DNA from: Roseburia sp.
Lineage (GTDB): Bacteria; Bacillota; Clostridia; Lachnospirales; Lachnospiraceae
Assembly: GCA_030844625.1 (NCBI GenBank)
Contig: JAUUNJ010000017.1
Coordinates: forward strand, 1 to 17,742
DNA length: 17,742 bases
Reading direction: 5' to 3'
The position numbers were made by a program, and so were the translations under genes. A model generated the notes under the pieces. It was not told the origin of the DNA and searched no databases. It saw only the letters and a list, made by a program, of their open reading frames with translations. Shown piece by piece: positions 1 to 9,216 of this stretch; position 1 is the stretch's first letter, and each line of letters starts with the position of its first letter.

Positions 1-111
1 AACCTTTTTAAATACATCGGAAATGGAAAGAGCATTGTATGAGTGGAGAAAGGAAATGTCCTCAACATCTACGGAATTAAAGACATAGAAAAGGTAAAAT
101 TCACATTGTAA
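1..111 (+). pseudogene. 3' end of an unidentified gene, interrupted by a TGA
   Basis: Frame 1 reads as a plausible protein C-terminus on both sides of one TGA at 40-42. The upstream piece ends NGKSIV and the downstream piece begins VEKGNVLNIYG and ends VKFTL before TAA at 109-111. A terminator hairpin starts six bases later, which supports 111 as the real gene end. The TGA is one base from TGG (Trp), so the simplest reading is a point nonsense mutation. A shadow frame (2-88) is also open but looks less protein-like. The 5' part lies outside the window, and I do not recognise the family. Confidence 0.35.
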
Positions 112-116
112 GAGGG

Positions 117-156
117 AGTGCGGACATTTTTTAGACGTCCGCACTTATGCTTTTTC
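117..156 (+). terminator. Rho-independent terminator after the upstream gene
   Basis: A perfect 9-bp stem is formed by AGTGCGGAC (117-125) and GTCCGCACT (137-145) with an 11-base loop. A T-rich tail (TTATGCTTTTTCT) follows on the + strand. The minus-strand side has no T-run, so it acts in the + direction. Confidence 0.6.
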
Positions 157-273
157 TATTTCAGACATAGATCTGGTAAGACCTGAGTATTCCATTATAT
201 TGATCCATTTCGCCCAACGGTAATGGCATCCTCTGTCAGACCGCACAATTGGTTTTTCGCTGGGGTTAAGCAT
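145..273 (-). pseudogene. IS3-family (IS150-like) transposase fragment
   Basis: The minus strand encodes 42 residues that match the catalytic core of IS3-family OrfB transposases (rve/DDE integrase fold). The segment PIVRSDRGCHYRW, then GLTRSMS, corresponds to the family's conserved HSDRGCHYRW...GLTRSMS stretch, which carries the second catalytic Asp. The match ends right after SMS: the usual continuation (KKGCSPDN) is replaced by EIEKA and a stop, and the stop lies in the neighbouring terminator arm. Upstream on the minus strand the frame is closed by TAA at 286-288. No terminal inverted repeats or other transposase parts are visible. It is a dead remnant of an old insertion, not a functional gene. 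Confidence 0.75.
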
Positions 274-350
274 GAATATATTTGGTTATCGGAAAATTCA
301 TATGCTGATTGAGTCATGTAAAAATTTAGAATAAATAATAATGTTCTACC

Positions 351-379
351 TTGAAACAAAAGAAAATTAGTGATATCAT
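351..379 (+). promoter_or_regulatory. Predicted sigma-A promoter of the CotH operon
   Basis: TTGAAA (351-356) is followed by a 17-base gap and TATCAT (374-379), with a TG one base before the -10 hexamer (extended -10). Transcription would start near 386 and give a leader of about 165 bases. A weaker alternative is TTGAGT (309-314) with TAAATA (332-337), also 17 bases apart. Apart from these boxes, positions 274-550 show no gene I can support. Confidence 0.5.
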
Positions 380-533
380 AAAGTAGATAGTATAACTATA
401 TCCTTAGATAAGTATGCCCATTTGCAGAATGAACGCGACACAGAAGATATGATTAACAGAGTTTCGATTGTGCGGAGCGGTGTTGATTGAATGAATAAAA
501 TGGGGAAATTAAACAGGGAGAATACTAAAAGAG

Positions 534-544
534 AGAAAGGAAGG
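534..544 (+). promoter_or_regulatory. Ribosome binding site that decides the CotH protein start
   Basis: AGAAAGGAAGG ends six bases before ATG 551. The in-frame ATG at 491 has only a GGAG 13 bases upstream, and would put a 20-residue charged extension before an otherwise standard signal peptide. Confidence 0.65.
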
Positions 545-550
545 AAAACG

Positions 551-3500
551 ATGACAAAAACTATTAAGAGAGTAGTTTCGGTGCTTTTGGCATTGGCGAT
601 GGTAGTCACCAGCCTGAACTATACTCCAAAGACAGTTGAAGCGGCAGTATCATTGACAGAAGGTAATACCACTTATTCTGTTGGTGATGCTACAGGTGAT
701 TATACCGGATTTGTTGTTCAGGGAGCATTTCCTAATGACAATCCACCGCATTTTGGATTTGCATGGGACGAAACAAATGGATCGGCGACTGCAAATGTAG
801 TGATTAAAGCCGGTGAAGAGACGAAAGTTGAATTAGGAACAAAGACAAGTGGACAAGGTATCAATTTGTCAGAACTTAAAGAGGCAGGTCTCTCAGACGG
901 TGACTACACAATTGTGTTTACAGGCATAGAAAAAGAGGATCAGATTAAATATGTTCCTCTTACTGTTACAACTGCAGGAGAAACCGATCCGGTTGATCCT
1001 ACAGAGCCAACAGAACTGAGCGCATTAAAAGATGCTTATGTGTATAATTTTACTGAAACAGGAGAAGGTTTCAAGGTTGGATTTAGTGATCCTAACAAAA
1101 TAACAGTGCCTGAAGGTGCAACATATACATATACATTAAATATTAATGGACAAAAGATTGAGAATATTCAAAAATCAAACGAAGTTGTTGATTTAAGTGG
1201 ATTGAATCTTACAGAAGGTACAGAATATTCTGTAACAATGAACGCTGTTTATACAAATGGAGATGTTACAATAACTTCTGCTGATTCCACGAGTACAAAA
1301 TTTACTTATAATACAAGTGCAACGACGGCTTATGATAATGGAATTCCTCAGATTTTTATCACAACATCAAGAAATGATACAACAAGTGGAGTGAATCTGT
1401 ATACAGATACTTCAAAGACTAAAGTTAATGCGGCACTTATGATTAAAAATGCTGATGGAACGTTAGCTGTAGATTCAAACTATGGTACTGCGAATGTTCG
1501 TGGAAATTCCACATCATTAGCTGATAAGAAAGCATATAACATTAAGTTCGATAAGAAGGTTAATCCGTTTAACATGGGCTCAGCTAAGAAATGGAGTCTT
1601 CTTGCAAATATCTTTGATAAGACTCTGATCAGAAATCAGATAGGTATGGATTTCCAGAGGGCTTTAGAAGAATCACAGGGTACATTCGCTGAGGATGGTG
1701 CAAGCAAGGTATTTACAAGCAATTGCAAGTCTGTTGATTTGTATATTGATGGAAAGTACTTAGGAACATACTTATTGATTGAATCTGTTGAAACAGGTAC
1801 AGACAGAGTTAATATTGATGTAAGTTATTCAGAGGAAGACACTGATGAATATACAGAAGGTGCAACACCTGATGAAGTAACATATGACGGAACAACATAT
1901 AGCATATTCGATGCTTTGCTGGAGTTAGAAACTGAAAGAGGAGATGATGATGCATATTTCTTCTCAACAGGTGTAGAACGATTTGCAATCAATGAGCCGG
2001 AGAGAACAAACAAAGACAAGTATTCATCTCAACCGGGCGGTGAAGGGTCACAGCCGGAATGGGTTGGACTGATAAAGACATTTGTCCAGGGCTTTGAGAC
2101 AGCTCTTCAGAGTAATGACTTTGATAGATTCAGCCAGTTTATTGATGTGGATTCATTTGTAGATTTCTATATCACATCAGAATATTTCATGACTAAGGAT
2201 ATTGGGCTTAGCTCAACACGTTTTTATATTAGAAATGGCAAACTATATGCTGGTCCGCTTTGGGATCTTGATTTGTCAAGCGGAAATATTGGAGATCATG
2301 AGGGCGCAGAGGATTTAAGATCAAAAAATGCATTTAAGTGGTTCGAATTACTCATGAACAATGAAACCTTCTTGTCAAAAGTTAAGGCAAGATATGAAGA
2401 ACTGCTGCCGCAGATTAAGGAATTATATGCTGATGGCGGAAAGGTTGATCAGGCTGTAGAAAACATAAGAGCATCTGCGATAACCAACTATGAAAATGCA
2501 TATAATTATAAGAGAGCAGAGACAGACGAAGAACGCAACGTTGGCTGGGGATATACATGGTTATATGGAACAGCCGGATCAGGAAACGGTGCGACAGAAA
2601 CTCTTGTTCCTGGAGCATATGGTTCATATGGTTCTGTTACCGTGCATGAAGACTATGATACATATATAACTGAATATAAATCGTGGTTGAAAGCAAGAAA
2701 TGAATATTTATTGAAAGAATTTAAAATTTCTGATCCAGAAGAAGTAATAGAAGCAGATGATTATGAAAAACTTATTGCAAATAAATTTTATAATCTTGCT
2801 TTAGATAAAACAACAACACTGTATAAAAATTGTCATCAGGAAGGTAAGCAGGAATATCTCAACGATGGTTTACTTACATCCGGCACATGTCCATTAACAA
2901 ATGCGGATGCGGTTGACAACTGGGGTACAGAAAATTCTGAAGCATATGCAACAATTGATTTAGGAACAGTTTATAAAGCTTCATCAATTGATCAGATATT
3001 TATTGAGTATAAAGATGGTGCGGCGAATGATACTGTTTTAAATAAACCATATAAAATACTGTATTCAATAGATGGAAACGAATTCTACGAGGCAGTGTCT
3101 GTAGAAAGTGCAGTATTAGATGCAGACAATCGAACAATAGATCAGGTTTCAACCGTAGAGGGCAATGTGAGATATGTAAGAGTTTACTATCCACAACAGG
3201 CTCAATATGGTATGCAGATTAAAGAAGTTGCGGTGATTGCTAATGATGCAAGTCCAGAGGAAGCTGAAGCTGAAGAAGTACCGGTTCCTACAGCTACAGT
3301 AAGTGTGCCAGAGGGTACTTATAATACTATTACATGTACAATTACAGCAAATGATCAGGCTGCTGAAGGCACTAAGTATACTATTTATGTAGGTGGAAAC
3401 CCGGTTAAGACTGTAGATGCAGCAGGAGAGTATGAACTTACGGGCATAGCGGCAGGAACTTATACAGTTACTGTTAAAGCGGTATACAATGGTTGGCCTT

Positions 3501-6500
3501 CAGATGCGGCGGAAGCTGGTACAGTAGAAGTAAAGGATGGATTTACATATACACCAGGAACTAAAAATACAGCATTTGATTCAACTATTGATGTGAATGG
3601 TGCAACTTATTATGACTACACAGATTATGAAGGTGTAAGCGCAAGCGCACCGGATGAAGCAATGGCAGCGAAAAACGCAATCGATAATGACATTGGCACA
3701 AGATGGGGAACAGCAGAAGCGGATCCAAAGGAATTGATTATTGATCTGGGTGCGGTTCGTAATATTAATCAAGTAGCCATGGTTTGGGAAACTGCAAGTG
3801 CTAAAGATTACACAATTCAGGTTTCTGAAGACGGTAATGACTATACAACAGTAGCTGCAATTACAGGAGCAGCGGAAGGTGCCTACCGACTTGATACGAT
3901 TGATTTTGCAGATGCGGTAAGTGCAAGATATGTTAAAGTGTATGGTACTGCCAGAACTACACAGTGGGGTTATTCAATTTGGGAAATGGCAATATATGGA
4001 CCGGATAGATACTCTGCTGAACCGGTTTACGAGGTATCCGGTGTTGCAGCAACAGTTAATGCTGATGCTAAGACAACAGTAATAACATGGAAAGTGGCAG
4101 AAGATGCAATAACAGCAAACTATACATATACTGTAAAGATTGATAATCAGGTTGTAGCAGAAAATATCGTTGCTACTGCAGGAACAACAGATGCAATTGA
4201 TATTTCGGCTCTTACTGAAGGACAAACATATCCAGTAACGGTAGAGACTATTGATGCCGACGGAAATGTGGTTGCTACAGCAACAGGAACATTCACGTAT
4301 ACAAATCCTGATGCAAAACCGGATTTGGTTGCTTACATATCTGTAGATGTGCCGGGTGGTGAACTTGTAGTAGGTAAGGAAGTTAATTTTACGGTTACAA
4401 TTGTAAATGAAGGAACAGCAGATGCGGTAACTACAACTAGAAATGATACTGAATCAAACTTTGTAATTAAGTGGACTCATGATAAGGCAGAACAGGACTG
4501 GTATGTAGTTCCGGTATCTGAACTTACTCAGCAAGGTGACAGTTATGTATTAAAGGCAGGAGAGTCAATTTCTCATACATTTGCAAAAACACTTACGGAT
4601 GAAATGATTACCGGTGATTATATGGTCGGTGGTATCATTAAGTTAGAAAATGGTTTGGATGCTACTCTTGGTGATGCCAATATGGATAATAACCAGAGTG
4701 AGGAAATAGCGATTACGCTTTCAACTTTACCTAACCCAACAAATGTTAAGACTAGTGTAAATAGCGACCAGACAGTTAAAGTAACATGGGATGCGGCTAA
4801 AGAAGATGATAGTGATACAAATACATATTCATATATGGTATATGTAGATGGTGTATCTGCTACAGAAACACCGATTACGGATACAGAATTCACAACGGAT
4901 GTACTCTCTGATGGCACACATACAATTAAAGTTGTCGCAGTATTAGATGAAGATACATCAAATGGAGTATCCATTGATACAATAGTATATAATGAAGCAA
5001 ATGCTAACTGGGTACAGTGGACAATTGGACCAACAACAGATAAATATGATAATACATGGTATTATTCAGATAACATGCTGGATGGTAAAGATTTAATTAA
5101 GGATCACAACTATTTCCAGATATCAGATAATGGTACAAAGTATCAGTCAGTTATTAAAGTAGATGGTACAGGCGCAGCTATGGTTAACATAACAACTGTA
5201 ACCATTGACGGAACTGTATATGAGGTAAGCAGGACCGACAAAGAAAATTCACTTGCGTTCAATGATGGTGGTGATCAGTTATTCCTTGATGTTTCACTTT
5301 TCGAATTACCGGAAGGAGTGAAACAGCAGATTCATGCGATTACTGTAACCGGTACTTTGAATGGTACAACTACAAGTAAATCATATCTTGTGAAAATTGT
5401 TAATGAAAACTTAATTACAGTACCGGAAGTGACAAATCTTGTTGCAAATATAAATAAAGGAACTGTTGAAGTAACATGGGACGCAGCAAAGTTAAATGAC
5501 ACTGATCAGACACAATATACATATAAAGTATACGTTGATGATGCCGCAGTTCCTGTAGCAGAAACAACAGATTTGAAGGCTACGATTGAAGGACTTTCTG
5601 ATGGAATACATACAATTAAAGTTGTTACAGAATCGAGTACAGAGCAATCCAGTGGTGTAACAACTAAAGTATTAGCATACGCAGAACCGGAAGATGATGC
5701 ATGGGTACAGTGGGATGCTGTTACTTATGGAAATACTAAGGATTCCTATGGTAAAGATTGGTATATTGCAGAAAATGTACTGGATTATAATAAAGTCAAT
5801 ATGGTAGCAAACTGGTTCGGATTGTTAAACGATGGAAACCTTAGCCCGGATGGAACAGTAATATTAGGTGGAGCACCGGCATTCGAAGTCCCAATCACAG
5901 GTGAAGGCGGTGGATCTATTAAGTCCGTTACAGTTAATGGAGTAACTTATACAACAGAAGATACTGATATGTTATATTCTGTAGGTGACAGATTCTATCT
6001 CAATCAGGAAATATTCAAATTAGCTGAGGGAGAAACAAGTAAGGTATTTGCAATTACTGCATCAGGTAATGCAGATACTACATTCCTCATAAAAGTTGAA
6101 CAGTATGTTCAGAAAACAAGCATGGATTGGACCAGACTTGTAAGTGCAGGATTTGCTGGTGAACCTGCAGCGGGAGAGGAATATTTATTCCCTGTTGCAA
6201 GTAATTCACAGAAGGCATATATTGAGTACAAAGTAATTGATACAAATATTACAGATGCTGATTATGATGATATTGTCAGCAGATATGTTGGTTATCAGGG
6301 TGCAAACATGACTATTGAGTTCAATGCAGCTCATCAGATAATTAACTATACGGAGCCAGAGAATGGTGTTGATAAGAGTAATACCGTATTAGAGTTCGCA
6401 CAGGATCCTAATTACAAAGAGTCCGAAGATGTATTAACAAATGTTGAGGACTTAAAATGGCTTACAATAGCAACAAAATCATGTATTATTGATCTTGGCA

Positions 6501-8962
6501 ATGGGGAACAACTTGCTGTAGATCCAAATGATGCCCCTGTAACATATGCCGGAAATGGCATGAACTTCTTTGTGGGCAACTTTGGATTATACAAAACTTA
6601 TTTGACAAGATTGACAACTCCTGAAGGCTATACCGTTACAATAGCATATAGAGTTACAGACGGTAACGAGCATACAGGTGCATGGTCACAGGCATTACAG
6701 AGTGATAATATTTCAAATCCAAATATATTGCCGGTTTACTATTGTGGAGCAGATACAGAGAATTATGATGATGTAACTGATCATGAGGCAACAGAGGGAA
6801 TCGCGCTTTATGAAACAACTGGTGCATTGTGGTACGATGCAAGTGATATTATGTTATCAAGTATATCGGTATACAATGGCAACTGGCTGAGCGTAGCTAC
6901 ATCACAGTATTTAGACTTAGATAAGGATGCATATGGAATCGGCATTGCAAGAGCAGAAGTAGATGCAAGTCAGAATAACAAGTTTATACCGACAGATGAT
7001 AATGCCTTTGTTAAGATTAATCCACAGGAAGGTCGTGTAGGTATTCAGGGTACAAACACTGTTCAGATAGGTTTACCATGGTTATTACAGGAACTTCCAA
7101 TACATAGCGAAAAGGGTGGACAGAAGGATACAGAATATTACTGGCTTAGAATTTATGCTGACATGAATGACAAGCAGGAGGAAAGCGATACACAGTTAGC
7201 AAACTACGTTGATATCCCAATTACTATCTATGCAGACATTCCGGAAATTAAGGAAGCACAGAATGTATCTGCACAGCAGACAGCAGACGAAGAGACTGAC
7301 AAAGACCAGTTTATGGTAACATGGAGTTCTTTACCGGAACAGGATGTATATGGTTATACATATAGAGTATTTGTCGGTGATACAGAGCTTATTGCAGAGG
7401 GAGATACAGAGCCGAAAGTATATTCTGCAGGACAGACTTTAACATTTGATTATGCTACTTATGCAGATGCATTATTAGCAAATAACAACAAAGTAAAAGT
7501 TGTTGCATATTGGTGTGAGCAGGCAATTGCAACTGAAGCTGAAGTTTCTGAACCTAAGCAGCCTGGATGGAACTATATTGATGGTGATTCCAATATTAAT
7601 ATTCAGGCAGGTCAGAATCAGTTTGTAGACTTACCTGGTGAAATCAGATATTACTATGATAAGGGTCAGAATCATGCAAGTCTGGTTGTTGGATATAACG
7701 GAGATTACATTAGCTTGAATGGTAATAAGAAGTACTATAATACAAGCTCAACGGTATCGGTTGCAACTGAAGTGTTTGATAGTGAAGATGCCGGTACAGC
7801 TCTTACAAATGAGGCTATAGCAGCAGCAAGCTATAAATATGAGGACGTAGAAACTTATACAGGTTCTACAGACGGTCAGGTTCAGATACTCGCAAAGAAT
7901 GTATTTACAGCAAAACATTTAAATTCATACTATATAGTGAAGATTGAAACACCTGTATTAGATGAGAACGGCGAAGCAACAGAAGATGTTTATACAAACT
8001 ACATTAAGTTCCACTCAACAGTTGAAGCTGGTGGAGTTGAACTTAAGGGCTTCCAGATGAATACGAATGCTCAGGAAGGTGGAGTATCAGAATTCAGCCC
8101 ATCATTCAGAGTAGTATCAAGAGCTGCTAAGATTGTTACAGTAGAGGATGGAACAGATAATCCGGCAGTTAAGGCTGTTGTAAATTATGGTACACTTTAC
8201 GGATTACAGTCACAGGTAGGTAATGATATGACTTTATCTTATGATAAGGACACTAAGACTTATACAACATCTGAAAATGCTTATTATTATGAAGCTGACG
8301 AAGAAGGAACATTACAGAACTGGTCAGGCAGTGTAAATGATGCTGATAAAGACAATTATTCATACTATGCATTAACATTTAAGCCACAGGAATATGCATT
8401 GACTTTCCTGGAAACAAAATATTCATTAAAGGCATATGCTGTTACGGAAGATGGAGATGTAATATTTGATACAACAGAGGATGCAGACAACAATGTAAGA
8501 AGCACAAGTGTAGAAGAAATTGCAACCACATTGTATCAGGGCAGTATGATGAGCACTCAGAATGAGCATGACTTCTTATATAACAATGTATTAAATATTC
8601 TTGCTATCAAGAGAAACAGAACTAATATTGCAAATGCAATGTTGAAAGCATTAAATGTTACTTCGAAAGAAGAGGATAATTATAAATATGTTAATACTCT
8701 ATATCATGATTTGTATTACTATATTTATTTAGTTAAAGAATATGAATACAGTAGTTATACAGAGCGTGGTGCATTTACATCCAAGACTAAGATTGATGGT
8801 GTTGAAAATGAAACATTATTGTTAAATGCATTAAATGGAGCAGATGGAACTTATGGAAGCGTATCAGATTGGATTGTGAAGAATGTAACCACTGATGGTT
8901 TCTATACAACAGTAACTTATGATCCGGGTAATACTTCTACAGTTAGCGGTAGCAAGGAATAA
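551..8962 (+). CDS. Giant secreted CotH kinase-like multidomain protein
   Basis: A 2803-residue exported protein. A signal peptide (K/R start, hydrophobic 8-22, cleavage near VEAA at 29-32) leads the chain. Approximate domains: Fn3-like 155-255; CotH 265-735; discoidin (F5/8 C)-like 747-898 and 1006-1151; Fn3-like 912-1001 and 1160-1255; CARDB 1256-1391; a twice-repeated Fn3 plus WVQW unit 1395-1851; an unassigned region 1855-2230; Fn3-like 2231-2337; a module weakly like WVQW 2338-2490; and a C-terminal module 2494-2690. The CotH part shows RGNST (317-321), KAYNIKF, D550 in TKD, and GPLWDLDLSSGN with D572/D574. Known CotH proteins are secretory-type protein kinases of spore coats and some surface proteins; the Asp residues fit the catalytic and metal-binding positions. 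The discoidin-like domains suggest glycan binding. No LPXTG, SLH or dockerin is seen, so anchoring is unknown. It is first in an operon with two small genes. CotH assignment is firm; the substrate is unknown. Confidence 0.88.
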   Translation: MTKTIKRVVSVLLALAMVVTSLNYTPKTVEAAVSLTEGNTTYSVGDATGDYTGFVVQGAFPNDNPPHFGFAWDETNGSATANVVIKAGEETKVELGTKTSGQGINLSELKEAGLSDGDYTIVFTGIEKEDQIKYVPLTVTTAGETDPVDPTEPTELSALKDAYVYNFTETGEGFKVGFSDPNKITVPEGATYTYTLNINGQKIENIQKSNEVVDLSGLNLTEGTEYSVTMNAVYTNGDVTITSADSTSTKFTYNTSATTAYDNGIPQIFITTSRNDTTSGVNLYTDTSKTKVNAALMIKNADGTLAVDSNYGTANVRGNSTSLADKKAYNIKFDKKVNPFNMGSAKKWSLLANIFDKTLIRNQIGMDFQRALEESQGTFAEDGASKVFTSNCKSVDLYIDGKYLGTYLLIESVETGTDRVNIDVSYSEEDTDEYTEGATPDEVTYDGTTYSIFDALLELETERGDDDAYFFSTGVERFAINEPERTNKDKYSSQPGGEGSQPEWVGLIKTFVQGFETALQSNDFDRFSQFIDVDSFVDFYITSEYFMTKDIGLSSTRFYIRNGKLYAGPLWDLDLSSGNIGDHEGAEDLRSKNAFKWFELLMNNETFLSKVKARYEELLPQIKELYADGGKVDQAVENIRASAITNYENAYNYKRAETDEERNVGWGYTWLYGTAGSGNGATETLVPGAYGSYGSVTVHEDYDTYITEYKSWLKARNEYLLKEFKISDPEEVIEADDYEKLIANKFYNLALDKTTTLYKNCHQEGKQEYLNDGLLTSGTCPLTNADAVDNWGTENSEAYATIDLGTVYKASSIDQIFIEYKDGAANDTVLNKPYKILYSIDGNEFYEAVSVESAVLDADNRTIDQVSTVEGNVRYVRVYYPQQAQYGMQIKEVAVIANDASPEEAEAEEVPVPTATVSVPEGTYNTITCTITANDQAAEGTKYTIYVGGNPVKTVDAAGEYELTGIAAGTYTVTVKAVYNGWPSDAAEAGTVEVKDGFTYTPGTKNTAFDSTIDVNGATYYDYTDYEGVSASAPDEAMAAKNAIDNDIGTRWGTAEADPKELIIDLGAVRNINQVAMVWETASAKDYTIQVSEDGNDYTTVAAITGAAEGAYRLDTIDFADAVSARYVKVYGTARTTQWGYSIWEMAIYGPDRYSAEPVYEVSGVAATVNADAKTTVITWKVAEDAITANYTYTVKIDNQVVAENIVATAGTTDAIDISALTEGQTYPVTVETIDADGNVVATATGTFTYTNPDAKPDLVAYISVDVPGGELVVGKEVNFTVTIVNEGTADAVTTTRNDTESNFVIKWTHDKAEQDWYVVPVSELTQQGDSYVLKAGESISHTFAKTLTDEMITGDYMVGGIIKLENGLDATLGDANMDNNQSEEIAITLSTLPNPTNVKTSVNSDQTVKVTWDAAKEDDSDTNTYSYMVYVDGVSATETPITDTEFTTDVLSDGTHTIKVVAVLDEDTSNGVSIDTIVYNEANANWVQWTIGPTTDKYDNTWYYSDNMLDGKDLIKDHNYFQISDNGTKYQSVIKVDGTGAAMVNITTVTIDGTVYEVSRTDKENSLAFNDGGDQLFLDVSLFELPEGVKQQIHAITVTGTLNGTTTSKSYLVKIVNENLITVPEVTNLVANINKGTVEVTWDAAKLNDTDQTQYTYKVYVDDAAVPVAETTDLKATIEGLSDGIHTIKVVTESSTEQSSGVTTKVLAYAEPEDDAWVQWDAVTYGNTKDSYGKDWYIAENVLDYNKVNMVANWFGLLNDGNLSPDGTVILGGAPAFEVPITGEGGGSIKSVTVNGVTYTTEDTDMLYSVGDRFYLNQEIFKLAEGETSKVFAITASGNADTTFLIKVEQYVQKTSMDWTRLVSAGFAGEPAAGEEYLFPVASNSQKAYIEYKVIDTNITDADYDDIVSRYVGYQGANMTIEFNAAHQIINYTEPENGVDKSNTVLEFAQDPNYKESEDVLTNVEDLKWLTIATKSCIIDLGNGEQLAVDPNDAPVTYAGNGMNFFVGNFGLYKTYLTRLTTPEGYTVTIAYRVTDGNEHTGAWSQALQSDNISNPNILPVYYCGADTENYDDVTDHEATEGIALYETTGALWYDASDIMLSSISVYNGNWLSVATSQYLDLDKDAYGIGIARAEVDASQNNKFIPTDDNAFVKINPQEGRVGIQGTNTVQIGLPWLLQELPIHSEKGGQKDTEYYWLRIYADMNDKQEESDTQLANYVDIPITIYADIPEIKEAQNVSAQQTADEETDKDQFMVTWSSLPEQDVYGYTYRVFVGDTELIAEGDTEPKVYSAGQTLTFDYATYADALLANNNKVKVVAYWCEQAIATEAEVSEPKQPGWNYIDGDSNINIQAGQNQFVDLPGEIRYYYDKGQNHASLVVGYNGDYISLNGNKKYYNTSSTVSVATEVFDSEDAGTALTNEAIAAASYKYEDVETYTGSTDGQVQILAKNVFTAKHLNSYYIVKIETPVLDENGEATEDVYTNYIKFHSTVEAGGVELKGFQMNTNAQEGGVSEFSPSFRVVSRAAKIVTVEDGTDNPAVKAVVNYGTLYGLQSQVGNDMTLSYDKDTKTYTTSENAYYYEADEEGTLQNWSGSVNDADKDNYSYYALTFKPQEYALTFLETKYSLKAYAVTEDGDVIFDTTEDADNNVRSTSVEEIATTLYQGSMMSTQNEHDFLYNNVLNILAIKRNRTNIANAMLKALNVTSKEEDNYKYVNTLYHDLYYYIYLVKEYEYSSYTERGAFTSKTKIDGVENETLLLNALNGADGTYGSVSDWIVKNVTTDGFYTTVTYDPGNTSTVSGSKE
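4733..6105 (+). repeat. Tandem ~230-residue Fn3 plus WVQW unit inside the CotH protein
   Basis: Two consecutive units have the same order. Each starts with an Fn3-like domain with V-x-VTWDAAK near its start and SDG-x-HTIKVV near its end (residues 1395-1480 and 1624-1717). Each then has a ~134-residue module opening with WVQW and ending in LVKI or LIKV (1487-1619 and 1718-1851). Both modules also share a W-Y pair, an xVTVxGVxY or similar strand, and an F-x-L-xEG strand. DNA identity is patchy, so the duplication is not recent. Confidence 0.7.
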
Positions 8963-9004
8963 TTCGGGTGTTATTAAAAATGTATATCATAGGAGGAAAA
9001 TGAA

Positions 9005-9190
9005 ATGAGAAAGACAGTGAAATACGAAACGCCCGAAATAGAAATTACCAGATTTGAGTTGGAAACAAAAATAATGAACAATATTGTTATACCGGGCGGT
9101 GGCTCTGGCGAAGATGGTAATGATACTCTTGTTCCAGGCGATAAGTTTGATTCCGATACTGATCCGGATCTTGATATACCAGGATTTTAA
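9005..9190 (+). CDS. Small acidic peptide with three h-P-G turns, unknown function
   Basis: A 61-residue protein with an ideal AGGAGG (8991-8996) eight bases before its ATG; an earlier ATG at 9000 stops after two codons. The N-terminal half (KYETPEIEITRFELETKI) resembles the start of many small clostridial peptides of unknown role (K-Y-x-x-P-x-I/M-x-V pattern). The C-terminal half is Gly/Asp-rich and contains IPG, VPG and IPG at residues 29, 43 and 58, almost evenly spaced, plus acidic Ser/Thr sites (S34 before G-E, S50 and T52 between Asp). It has no signal peptide, membrane segment or Cys. It lies 42 bases after the CotH gene and 26 before the next one, with no terminator between, so co-transcription is likely. 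It could be a leader or precursor peptide or a small partner of the neighbouring secreted proteins; I cannot choose. Confidence 0.72.
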   Translation: MRKTVKYETPEIEITRFELETKIMNNIVIPGGGSGEDGNDTLVPGDKFDSDTDPDLDIPGF

Positions 9191-9216
9191 GATAAAAAAC
9201 AGAAAGGGGCATACAA

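Noticed and set aside
2..88. Second open frame at the window start
   Set aside because: Frame 1 fits the terminator position and reads more like protein.
374..490. Short open frame in the CotH leader (SLDKYAHLQNERDTEDMINR and on)
   Set aside because: It has no start codon with a ribosome site and no family match I can name; it may be an old gene end but cannot be supported.
491..550. Upstream ATG start at 491 for the CotH protein
   Set aside because: It adds 20 charged residues before the signal peptide and has a poorer ribosome site than ATG 551.
3259..3290. Acidic GAAGC-type repeats (EEAEAEEVP) as a tandem repeat element
   Set aside because: It is a short linker between domains, not a repeat array.
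4618..4974. 118-residue minus-strand open frame inside the CotH gene
   Set aside because: It is antisense to a clear domain of a long gene and is a by-product of its Ser/Thr/Val-rich coding.
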